Of a stretch of DNA of 64,000 nucleotides, positions 35,033-42,729 are shown piece after piece; within the stretch, counting starts at the first letter, position 1; each line of letters starts with the position of its first letter. The notes below the pieces were generated by a model that did no database searches, was not told the origin of the DNA, and worked only from the letters and a program-made list of their open reading frames with translations. Made by a program: the position numbers and the translations under genes. Origin of the DNA: Microvirgula aerodenitrificans DSM 15089 (lineage in GTDB: Bacteria; Pseudomonadota; Gammaproteobacteria; Burkholderiales; Aquaspirillaceae); assembly GCF_000620105.1 (NCBI RefSeq), contig NZ_JHVK01000012.1, forward strand, positions 1 through 64,000, given 5' to 3'.

Positions 35033-36475
35033 TTAACGGCGTTCGTTCTTTTCTTCCTTGACGATGGGCGTCAGTTCGTCGACGCGGGCGTCGATACGCG
35101 AACGGACGTAGAAATCGTCGCCCCAGGCATCGCGGGCGAAACGGTACTGCTCCAGCGCCGCACGATAATTGCCCTCGTAATAGAACTGCTGGCCAAGTGC
35201 GAAGTGGTAGCGCATCACGTCGCGGTCCGCGTAGATGCGCGCCAGCCGCTGCCACAGCACGGCGCTGTCCGGGCGGCGGGTGACTTCACGTTCGGCCAGG
35301 TCGCGGGCCGGATCGAGCCGCTTGCCGGCGATCAGGCTGTCGATCTCGCCATAGGCCAGCGCCGGCGCATCCGGGAAGCGCGCCCGGCCGTCATGGTAGA
35401 GCCGTGCCGCCACATCGTAATTGCGCGCCGCCAGTTCGATGGCCGCTTCCTGGCCGATCAGCCACGGATTCGGCTGGCCGGCCAGCGCGGCCGCCCGCCG
35501 GTTCGCGTCCCGCGCGCCGGCAATGTCGTTCTGTGCCAGCAGGGCAGCGGACAGCCCGTACCACTGGGCCATTTCGCTGACATAGCGGCGATCGCGGATC
35601 GCATCGCGGTAGAAGCGTGCCGCCGCCAGCGGTTCCATCACCGCAACACGGGACTTCTCCCGCGCCAGCAGGAATTCGACCGAGTCGGCCGGCATCCGTG
35701 CCGGCTGGCTGGCCGCACGGTTCTCGGCGTCGGACACCCGTTCGGAGGTCACCGGGTGGGTACGCAGGAAAGCCAGCGCATTGTTGTCGTTGATGCGGTT
35801 GGTCTTTTGCAGCCGCTCGAAGAAACTGCCCATCGCCCGGGAATCGAAACCGGCCTTGCCCAGCGTCTGGATGCCGACACGGTCGGCCTCGCGCTCGAAG
35901 TCGCGGCTGAACGACAGCTGGTTCTGGATCGCCAGACCCGGGCCGGCAGTCGCGGCGGCAATCGCCGCGTTGGCGCCACCACCGGCGCTGGCGGCCAGCA
36001 CGGCGGCCAGCATGCCGCCAAGCGCCATCAGGTTGCCCAGCCCGCGCTGCTCCATCTGCCGCGCGATATGGTGCTGGGTCACGTGCGCCATTTCGTGCGC
36101 CATGACCGAGGCCAGTTCGCTTTCGTTCTGTGCCGCGACGATCAGCCCGGTATGGATGCCGATATAGCCGCCGGGCATGGCGAAGGCGTTGATCTGGTTG
36201 TCGTCGATGGCGAACAGCCGGTAATGCTGGGCCGGGTCGGGGCTGGAATTGGCCAGCCGCACCGACATCCGCCTCAGGTAGTCATCCAGCTCGGCATCGC
36301 CAAGCAGGGCATTGTTCTCGCGCAGCCAGCGGAAGCCGTCGCGGCCGGCGCGCGCTTCGTCGCTGCTGGTAAAACCGGCTTGCGCCGAATCCCCCAGATC
36401 GGGCAGCAGGATCTGGGCCGGGACAGTCGGGCTGACCAGCAGGCAAGCCAGCAGGAGGGCGGACGATGTTCTCAT
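35033..36475 (-). CDS. BepA-like M48 family metalloprotease with TPR domain
   Basis: This 480-residue periplasmic protein has a signal peptide (MRTSSALLLACLLVSPTVPA), an M48 zinc protease domain with HEMAH (His127, Glu128, His131) and the third-ligand motif DFEREADRVG, and a C-terminal helical region with tetratricopeptide-like repeats (about 290-470; e.g. GNYRAALEQYRFA). This is the layout of BepA (YfgC), which checks outer-membrane protein and LptD assembly in Gram-negative bacteria. Start chosen for the signal peptide. It is divergent from the DUF2804 gene. Confidence 0.9.
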   Translation of the reverse strand: MRTSSALLLACLLVSPTVPAQILLPDLGDSAQAGFTSSDEARAGRDGFRWLRENNALLGDAELDDYLRRMSVRLANSSPDPAQHYRLFAIDDNQINAFAMPGGYIGIHTGLIVAAQNESELASVMAHEMAHVTQHHIARQMEQRGLGNLMALGGMLAAVLAASAGGGANAAIAAATAGPGLAIQNQLSFSRDFEREADRVGIQTLGKAGFDSRAMGSFFERLQKTNRINDNNALAFLRTHPVTSERVSDAENRAASQPARMPADSVEFLLAREKSRVAVMEPLAAARFYRDAIRDRRYVSEMAQWYGLSAALLAQNDIAGARDANRRAAALAGQPNPWLIGQEAAIELAARNYDVAARLYHDGRARFPDAPALAYGEIDSLIAGKRLDPARDLAEREVTRRPDSAVLWQRLARIYADRDVMRYHFALGQQFYYEGNYRAALEQYRFARDAWGDDFYVRSRIDARVDELTPIVKEEKNERR

Positions 36476-36594
36476 GCGGTCAATCATAGCCGCCAAACCG
36501 GTCATCAGTCTTGCCGCGAAGACGACTTTCGCCACGGCAGCCGCGTCCAATCTGGGTACACTCGGGGTCATTCCCGTTTCCGATCCGCCTGCGC

Positions 36595-37593
36595 ATGAAC
36601 GGCTTCTCCTCTTCCTTCCCGCCCGCACCGGAGCGTGCCACCGACGATGCCGGACAGCCGCGCTGCGGTCGTTACGCCGGTCTGATCGCCGATACCGGCT
36701 GGTCGGCACTGGCCCTGTCCCCGTTCGCCCGTCTGAGCCGGCGGCTGCGGCACAAGCGCTGGCAATACGCCGGCATCAGCCATCCGCGCTTCTTCGTCGG
36801 CATGGCGGTCGTCGACGCCGGCTGGATCGCTTCCGGCTTCTGCTACGTGTTCGACCGCAGCAGCCGGCGCATGGTCGCCGCCTGCGCCAGCGACGGTCTG
36901 CCCGGCCTGCACGCACATGTGGCGGATACGCCACTCGGCGACGCGCACTATGCGCGCGGGGCGGTCCGGCTGGGTTTCGTCCGCCATCCCGACCGGCTGG
37001 AACTGGCGGTCAGCGCCGACGGGCTGCGCCTGGCCGCCCACCTGCCGACGGCCCCCCTGCCACCGGTACTGTCGGTGATCGCCGTGCCGCAGGGCGGGAT
37101 CGCGCATGTCACGCACAAGACCGGCGGACTGGCACTCAGCGGCTTTGTCGACGCCGGTGGCGAACGCTATTCGCTCGACGGTGCCGTGGCATCGCTTGAC
37201 CACTCCAGCGGGCTGCTGGCCCGTCATACCCGCTGGCGCTGGGCCAGCGCCTTTGACGGCCGCCTCGGCCTGAATCTGCAGCAGGGCTATCTGGGCGAGG
37301 CGGAAAACGCGCTGTGGATGGATGGCCGGCTGATACCGGTCGGCCCGGTCAGCATCGAGCATGGCACCGACCCGCTCGAACCATGGCGCATCCGCGACCG
37401 CGACGGGCTGGTCGATCTGCATTTCAGCCCGGAAGGCGCCCGCCATGAGGACCGCAATCTGGTGCTGGCATCGACCCGCTATGTCCAGCCGGTCGGCACG
37501 TTCAGCGGCAGCCTGCGCGCCGGTCCCGACGGCGCCGTGTCAGTCATCCGCGGCCTGGCCGGCGTGACCGAGGACCATGATGTCCGCTGGTAA
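36595..37593 (+). CDS. DUF2804 domain protein
   Basis: This 332-residue protein matches DUF2804: RYAGLIADTGWSALALSP near the start, RWQYAGISHPRFFVGMAVVD, a central DHSSGLLARHTRWRWASAF, and the C-terminal YVQPVGTFSG. No signal peptide or membrane helix is seen. The fold resembles lipocalin/AttH-like double barrels in the family, but the function is not known. The start MNGFSSSF is preferred over upstream in-frame codons that lie in the divergent promoter region. It overlaps nadD by 17 bp. Confidence 0.75.
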   Translation: MNGFSSSFPPAPERATDDAGQPRCGRYAGLIADTGWSALALSPFARLSRRLRHKRWQYAGISHPRFFVGMAVVDAGWIASGFCYVFDRSSRRMVAACASDGLPGLHAHVADTPLGDAHYARGAVRLGFVRHPDRLELAVSADGLRLAAHLPTAPLPPVLSVIAVPQGGIAHVTHKTGGLALSGFVDAGGERYSLDGAVASLDHSSGLLARHTRWRWASAFDGRLGLNLQQGYLGEAENALWMDGRLIPVGPVSIEHGTDPLEPWRIRDRDGLVDLHFSPEGARHEDRNLVLASTRYVQPVGTFSGSLRAGPDGAVSVIRGLAGVTEDHDVRW

Positions 37594-38248
37594 GCCGGCC
37601 AGGCCGGCCGGCATCGGCCTGTACGGCGGCACCTTCGACCCGATCCACAGCGCCCATCTGCGGCTGGCGTGCGCGCTGCGCGACGAGCTGGCGCTGGACA
37701 GCGTGCGCCTGATCCCGTCCGGGGTGCCGCCGCACCGCCCGCCACCGCATGCGTCCGCCGTCCATCGGCTGGCCATGGCCCGGCTGGCAGTGGCCGACGA
37801 GCCGGGGCTCGATATCGATGCCCGCGAGCTGGCGCCCGGCGCCAGCGGCTATACCGTCGATACGCTGGCGGCGCTGCGCCGCGAAGTCGGGCCGTCGCGG
37901 CCGCTGTGGTGGCTGATCGGCGCCGACCAGCTGGCCGGCCTCGATCGCTGGCATCGCTGGCAGGACTTGCTGACGCTGGCCAACCTGGCGGTCGCCGCCC
38001 GTCCGGGCTTCGGGACCCTGCCGCTGCCACCTGCCGTGGACGCCTTGTGGCAGTCGCGCCAAGCGACTGATTTTGCAAATTTTCCTGCCGCGGGTAGAAT
38101 CCGCGCCCTGACTTTATCGCCGGTCGACGTATCGGCCACCGCCATCCGCGCCGACCTGGCTGCGGGCGGGGACGGGTTGGGGGCGTTGCCGCCCGCCGTC
38201 CTGGGCTACATCCGCCGACACCGGCTCTACCGAATTGAAAGTATCTAG
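37577..38248 (+). CDS. nadD: Nicotinate-nucleotide adenylyltransferase
   Basis: This 223-residue enzyme makes nicotinate adenine dinucleotide from NaMN and ATP. The nucleotidyltransferase motif is GLYGGTFDPIHSAH (HxxH with Ala in place of the usual Gly, as seen in related bacteria), and the second motif is in DVSATAIRADL. It begins with two Met codons. It overlaps DUF2804 by 17 bp and abuts rsfS directly, part of the common nadD-rsfS-rlmH order. Confidence 0.95.
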   Translation: MMSAGKPARPAGIGLYGGTFDPIHSAHLRLACALRDELALDSVRLIPSGVPPHRPPPHASAVHRLAMARLAVADEPGLDIDARELAPGASGYTVDTLAALRREVGPSRPLWWLIGADQLAGLDRWHRWQDLLTLANLAVAARPGFGTLPLPPAVDALWQSRQATDFANFPAAGRIRALTLSPVDVSATAIRADLAAGGDGLGALPPAVLGYIRRHRLYRIESI

Positions 38249-38641
38249 ATGAATCAAACCGCAACCGCTTACCCCAGTTCCGACGCCATTGCCGCCCTCG
38301 CCGTCGAGGCGCTGGAAGATGTGAAGGGCAAGGAAATCGTCAACCTCGACACCCGCGAGCTGACGTCGCTGTTCAACCGCCTGGTGGTCTGCACCGGCGA
38401 CTCGAACCGCCAGGTCAAGGCGCTGGCCAACAGCGTGCATGTGAAGCTGAAGGAAAACGGCGTCGACATCGTCGGCACCGAAGGCGAGCTGAGCGGCGAA
38501 TGGGTGCTGGTCGATGCCGGTGACGTGGTCATCCACGTCATGCTGCCGGCCGTGCGCGACTACTACGACCTCGAAGCGCTGTGGGGCGGCCAGAAGCCGG
38601 TGTTCACGCCGATCCCGGGCAAGGACTGGAAAGCGGTCTGA
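38249..38641 (+). CDS. rsfS: Ribosomal silencing factor RsfS
   Basis: This 130-residue protein of the Iojap/RsfS family binds ribosomal protein L14 and blocks subunit joining when nutrients run out. Signatures are [34 protein letters not shown] and the C-terminal [18 protein letters not shown] with the YYDLEALW motif. The start codon follows the nadD stop with no gap, and rlmH begins 22 bp later. Confidence 0.96.
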   Translation: MNQTATAYPSSDAIAALAVEALEDVKGKEIVNLDTRELTSLFNRLVVCTGDSNRQVKALANSVHVKLKENGVDIVGTEGELSGEWVLVDAGDVVIHVMLPAVRDYYDLEALWGGQKPVFTPIPGKDWKAV

Positions 38642-38663
38642 GTCCCGTCACGCCGCAACAGTC

Positions 38664-39134
38664 ATGAAGATCACACTGCTCGCCGTCGGCACCAAGATGC
38701 CGCGCTGGGTTGACGACGCCTACGCCGACTACGCGAAACGCCTGCCGCGTGAGGTCACGCTCGAACTGCGCGAGATCAAGCCGGAGAAGCGCGGGTCCGG
38801 CGTCACGGCAGAAAAGGGCATCGCCGCCGAGCATGCGCGCATCGTCGCCGCGCTGCCGCCGCGTGCAAAACTGGTGCTGCTCGACGAGCGCGGCAAGGCC
38901 TGGACCACGATGCAGCTGGCCGACGGTCTCAAGGGCTGGCTCGGCGACGGCCAGGATATCGCCATCGTGGTCGGCGGTGCCGACGGCACGTCGGACGAAC
39001 TGAAGGCGCGTGCCGATCTGCTGCTGCAGCTGTCGGCCATGACGCTGCCGCACGGTATGGTACGCGTGCTGCTGGCCGAGCAGATTTACCGCGCGGTCAG
39101 CATCCTGAACGGCCACCCGTACCACCGCGAGTAG
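38664..39134 (+). CDS. rlmH: 23S rRNA pseudouridine(1915) N3-methyltransferase
   Basis: This 156-residue SPOUT-class methyltransferase modifies helix 69 of 23S rRNA. It starts with [17 protein letters not shown] and ends with the trefoil-knot region [17 protein letters not shown] and NGHPYHRE, which match RlmH at normal length. The SAM-binding loop VVGGADG is intact. It is third in the nadD-rsfS-rlmH series and is convergent with the yidB-like gene, 14 bp away. Confidence 0.97.
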   Translation: MKITLLAVGTKMPRWVDDAYADYAKRLPREVTLELREIKPEKRGSGVTAEKGIAAEHARIVAALPPRAKLVLLDERGKAWTTMQLADGLKGWLGDGQDIAIVVGGADGTSDELKARADLLLQLSAMTLPHGMVRVLLAEQIYRAVSILNGHPYHRE

Positions 39135-39148
39135 CCTCCCGGCGCGTC

Positions 39149-39562
39149 TCAGCGCTTGAACAGCCCCGACAGCGCACCCAGTCCCTGCGACAGCAGGTCG
39201 CCGCTGCCGGCCTCGACTTCGCCGTTCGGTGTCAGCGTATCGACCACCTGCGGCAGATACTGCGCCACCAGATCGGATGCCTGCTGCGGGTCGACACCGA
39301 AGCGCGCCGCCAGGGCACTGACCTGTTCGCTGCCGAGTATCTGCTGAATCTGCTCGGCACTGACCGGTGCATTGTCACCGGTACCGATCCAGCTGCCGAC
39401 CACGTCCGACAGCCCGCCCTGCTGGAACTTTTCCACCAGTCCCCCCAGGCCACCCTGCTGCTGGATCAGTTCGGAGATGCCGGCCAGTGCATTGCCGCCC
39501 TCACCCTGCTGCCCGCCCAGCAGCCCGCCGGCCGACTGCAACAATCCATCCAGAAGTCCCAT
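39149..39562 (-). CDS. YidB/DUF937 family protein
   Basis: This 137-residue soluble, Gly/Gln-rich protein matches YidB (DUF937): MGLLDGLLQSAGGLLGG at the start, a helical QGGLGGLVEKFQQGGLSDVV, the WIGTGDNAPVSAEQIQQIL segment and a second similar segment VSALAARFGVDPQQASDLVA. Function unknown. AGGA upstream supports this start over an in-frame ATG at 39586. It is divergent from the purine permease gene. Confidence 0.85.
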   Translation of the reverse strand: MGLLDGLLQSAGGLLGGQQGEGGNALAGISELIQQQGGLGGLVEKFQQGGLSDVVGSWIGTGDNAPVSAEQIQQILGSEQVSALAARFGVDPQQASDLVAQYLPQVVDTLTPNGEVEAGSGDLLSQGLGALSGLFKR

Positions 39563-39648
39563 GGTTTTTCCTTTCCCGGTTTTCATGCACGCGGCACGCG
39601 GGCCGCTCCGCTCCCAGTGTAGAAGCTATTGGCACAATGCGCCGCCCG

Positions 39649-39677
39649 CTGACGCCGGGACGGTCAGTCGCTATACT
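39649..39677 (+). promoter_or_regulatory. Candidate sigma-70 promoter for the permease-guaD operon
   Basis: CTGACG (39649-39654) and TATACT (39672-39677) are spaced by 17 bp and match four and five consensus bases. They would give a 5' untranslated leader of about 160 nt that is GC-rich and rich in inverted repeats (e.g. GGCGCC pairs near 39740-39765). Confidence 0.5.
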
Positions 39678-39846
39678 CGCAGCCGACCGCAATCCCTGAC
39701 TGCGGCGCGCCGGATTTCCCGCCGGTTGCGCCGCCTGGCGCCCCCCGGCGCCGCCATCGGGCGTCCGTCTGTTTCACGGATGCATTCCGGAATCGTCCCC
39801 GCCTGTCGGCTACGATGAATTCCGCCACCAGCCCATCACCTCCTCC

Positions 39847-41136
39847 ATGCTCGAACGATACTTTTCGCTCGTGGCGAACGGCACGACCGTGCGCCGCGAA
39901 ATCCTGGCCGGCCTGACTACCTTCCTGACCATGTCGGCCATCCTGTTCGTCAATCCCGACATCCTGTCGCAGGCCGGCATCGACCATGGCGCCGCCTTTG
40001 TCGCCACCTGCCTGGCCGCTGCCGTCGGCTCGCTGATCATGGGCCTGCTGGCCAATTACCCGATCGGCCAGGCGCCGGGCATGGGCATCAATGCCTTCTT
40101 CACCTTCGGCCTGGTCAAGGGCATGGGTCTGCCATGGCAGGTCGCGCTCGGCTGCGTGTTCGTATCCGGCTGCCTGTTCGTGCTGGTCAGCGGCCTGCGC
40201 ATCCGCGAATGGTTCGTCAACGCGTTCCCGCGCAGCCTCAAGCATTCGATCGCTGCCGGCGTCGGCCTGTTCGTGGCCCTGCTCGGCCTGTCCACGGCCG
40301 GCATCGTGGTCGGCAACCCGGATACCCTGATCGCCATTGGCAAGGTCGGTTCGCCGCAGGCGCTGCTGGCGATGGGCGGTTTCGTGCTGATGGTCGTGCT
40401 CGACAAGCTCGGCGTGCGCGGCGCGATCCTGATCGGCATCCTCGCGGTGACGGCGGTCTCGGTGGCACTGGGACTGACACCGTACGGCGGCGTGTTTTCC
40501 GCCCCGCCATCACTGGCGCCAACCTGGCTGCAGGCCGATATCGGCGGCGCGCTGCAGAGCGCCACGCTGGGCATCGTACTGAGCCTGTTCCTGATGGACC
40601 TGTTCGAGACCTCGGGCACGCTGATCGCCATCGGCGAGCGCGGCGGCTTTCTCGACCGCGACGGCAAGCTGCCGCGCCTCAAGCAGGCGATGCTGGCCGA
40701 CAGCACCGCCATCACCATCGGCGCCCTGCTCGGCACGTCCAGCACCACGTCCTACCTGGAAAGCACGACCGGCATCGCCGCCGGTGGCCGCACCGGCCTG
40801 ACCGCGGTCGTCATCGGCCTGCTGTTCCTGCTGTCATTGTGGTTCGCGCCGCTGGCGGCCATGATCCCGGCCCACGCCACCGCACCGGCGCTGCTGTTCG
40901 TCGCCGTGCTGATGCTGCGCAGCCTGACCCATATCGACTGGGACGACATGAGCGAATCGGCCCCGGCCATCGCCTGCGTCACCACCATGGCCTATACCTT
41001 CTCGATCTCCGACGGCATTGCCTTCGGCGTGATCGGCTATGTATTGATCAAGACCCTGTCCGGCCAGTGGCGCCAGGTCAGCCTGCCGATCGCCGCCGTG
41101 GCCGCGCTGTTCGTGCTGCGCTTCTGCATTGAATGA
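39847..41136 (+). CDS. NCS2/AzgA-family purine permease
   Basis: This 429-residue transporter has about 12-14 hydrophobic segments and the AzgA-type motifs GLTTFLTMSAILFVNPDIL, GQAPGMGINAFFTF and SSTTSYLESTTGIAAGGRTG, which distinguish the adenine/guanine/hypoxanthine branch. With guaD immediately downstream (11 bp), it most likely imports guanine or related purines. There is no purine-rich ribosome site before its ATG; the preceding bases are CACCTCCTCC. Confidence 0.9.
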   Translation: MLERYFSLVANGTTVRREILAGLTTFLTMSAILFVNPDILSQAGIDHGAAFVATCLAAAVGSLIMGLLANYPIGQAPGMGINAFFTFGLVKGMGLPWQVALGCVFVSGCLFVLVSGLRIREWFVNAFPRSLKHSIAAGVGLFVALLGLSTAGIVVGNPDTLIAIGKVGSPQALLAMGGFVLMVVLDKLGVRGAILIGILAVTAVSVALGLTPYGGVFSAPPSLAPTWLQADIGGALQSATLGIVLSLFLMDLFETSGTLIAIGERGGFLDRDGKLPRLKQAMLADSTAITIGALLGTSSTTSYLESTTGIAAGGRTGLTAVVIGLLFLLSLWFAPLAAMIPAHATAPALLFVAVLMLRSLTHIDWDDMSESAPAIACVTTMAYTFSISDGIAFGVIGYVLIKTLSGQWRQVSLPIAAVAALFVLRFCIE

Positions 41137-41147
41137 GGACACCACCG

Positions 41148-42455
41148 ATGAAAACCGCACTGCGTGGTGCCATGCTGACCTTCCGCGACGATCCGTTCAC
41201 GCACGCGCTGTCCGACTGTGCGGTCTACGAGCCCGACGCCGTCATCGTCATGGCCGACGGGCTGATCAATGCCGTCGGCCCGGCCGCCGACATCCTGCCG
41301 ACCCTGCCCGCCGACGTACCGGTCACGGTCTGGCGCGACTGCGTGCTGCTGCCGGGCTTTATCGACAGCCACGTCCACTATCCGCAGACCGAAATGATCG
41401 GCGCCCATGGCGAGCAACTGATCGACTGGCTGAACAACTACACCTTCGTCGCTGAACAGGGCTTCAGTGACAAGACACATGCCGCCGAAATCGCCGAAGT
41501 CTTCCTGCGCGAGCAGCACCGCAACGGCGTCACCGCATCGACGGTGTTCTGCACCGTGCACCCGCAGTCGGTCGACGCCCTGTTCGAGGCCGCCGCCCGG
41601 GTCAACATGCGCATCATGGCCGGCAAGGTGTGCATGGACCGCCACGCGCCGGCGGCGCTGCTCGACACGCCACAGCGTGCGTATGACGAGTCGAAGGCAC
41701 TGATCGGGAAATGGCACGGCAGGGGTCGCGCCGAATACGTGATCACGCCACGCTTTGCCCCGACCTCGACCCCGGAGCAGCTCGACGCGCTCGGCAGCCT
41801 GGCGCAGGACTTCCCGACCACGCTGATCCAGTCGCATCTGGCGGAGAACATCGACGAGCTGGCCTGGGTCCGCGCGCTGTTTCCGTCCTGCACCCACTAC
41901 ACCGACGTCTACCAGCGCTACGGCCTGCTGCGGCCACGCGCGCTGTACGGCCACGGCATCCACCTGTCGGAAGCCGAGCTGGACATCCTGTCCGCGACCG
42001 GCAGCGCCATCGTGCACTGCCCGACCTCGAACTTCTTCCTCGGTTCCGGCTGTTTCGACCTGCGCCGCGCCCGGGACGCCCGCCGCCCGGTCGCGGTCGG
42101 CCTCGGCACCGACCTCGGCGCCGGCACCAGCTTCTCGATCCTGCAGACGCTGAACGAGGCGTACAAGGCCGCCCAGTTCCACGGTTTTCCGCTGTCGGCC
42201 GCCCAGGCCATCTACCTGGCCACGCGCGGCAATGCCCGCGCACTGGGCCTGGACGACCGTATCGGCGCGATTGAGGCCGGCATGGAAGCGGATATCGCCG
42301 TGCTTGACCTGATGTCCACCCCGCTGATCGCCTACCGCATGAAATACGCGCGCGACTGGCAGGATGCCCTGTTCATCCAGATGACGCTCGGTGACGATCG
42401 CGCCATTGCCGCAACCTATATCGCCGGTCAGCAGGTGCATTGCCGGAACGGGTAA
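41148..42455 (+). CDS. guaD: Guanine deaminase
   Basis: This 435-residue amidohydrolase deaminates guanine to xanthine. The metal-binding motif is GFIDSHVHYPQTE (His75, His77), and the guanine-binding YPQTEMIGAHGEQLIDWL follows. Further motifs are SHLAENIDELAWV, GHGIHLSEAELD, HCPTSNFFLGSG and GLGTDLGAGTSFS. Length is normal. The start is placed at MKTALRG with GAGGAC 9 bases upstream. It shares an operon with the permease, forming a purine salvage/catabolism unit. Confidence 0.95.
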   Translation: MKTALRGAMLTFRDDPFTHALSDCAVYEPDAVIVMADGLINAVGPAADILPTLPADVPVTVWRDCVLLPGFIDSHVHYPQTEMIGAHGEQLIDWLNNYTFVAEQGFSDKTHAAEIAEVFLREQHRNGVTASTVFCTVHPQSVDALFEAAARVNMRIMAGKVCMDRHAPAALLDTPQRAYDESKALIGKWHGRGRAEYVITPRFAPTSTPEQLDALGSLAQDFPTTLIQSHLAENIDELAWVRALFPSCTHYTDVYQRYGLLRPRALYGHGIHLSEAELDILSATGSAIVHCPTSNFFLGSGCFDLRRARDARRPVAVGLGTDLGAGTSFSILQTLNEAYKAAQFHGFPLSAAQAIYLATRGNARALGLDDRIGAIEAGMEADIAVLDLMSTPLIAYRMKYARDWQDALFIQMTLGDDRAIAATYIAGQQVHCRNG

Positions 42456-42478
42456 TACGTATGCTTTCCGGCCCGTTT
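42447..42478 (+). terminator. Intrinsic terminator overlapping the end of guaD
   Basis: AACGGG (42447-42452) pairs with CCCGTT (42471-42476) and is followed by more T. An overlapping alternative stem is GCCGGAA/TTCCGGC (42442-42448 with 42465-42471). The stem begins inside the last guaD codons. Confidence 0.65.
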
Positions 42479-42729
42479 TTTATCACGATCCGGCAAAGTG
42501 CCTTTCAAATAGTGCGCAGCAAAAACGGGATTTAAACGGAAAAGTAAAAAAGCTTGCACCGCATGGTTATTTCTCATCGCCGCCCCAATAAAAACCGGCA
42601 ACGACATTCCATCCATCCTCATAAAAAAACAGAAAAACTCCCGACAAGAAAACGTATTGCTTTCCTTATCGCCGATTTGCAAACCGTATAGCCTCGCAGC
42701 CTTGTTTTCATGATGAAACGGAATCTGCG
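42479..42729. other. AT-rich upstream region of the first autotransporter
   Basis: About 250 bp, much lower in GC than the flanks. It holds A-runs and the palindromic motif ATTTGCAAACC at 42675-42685, also found upstream of the second autotransporter. No convincing -35/-10 pair can be fixed, although TATAGC (42687-42692) could be a -10. Confidence 0.45.

Noticed and set aside
36557-36562. TACACT upstream of the DUF2804 gene as a promoter
   Set aside because: No -35 element at normal spacing, so a promoter cannot be claimed.
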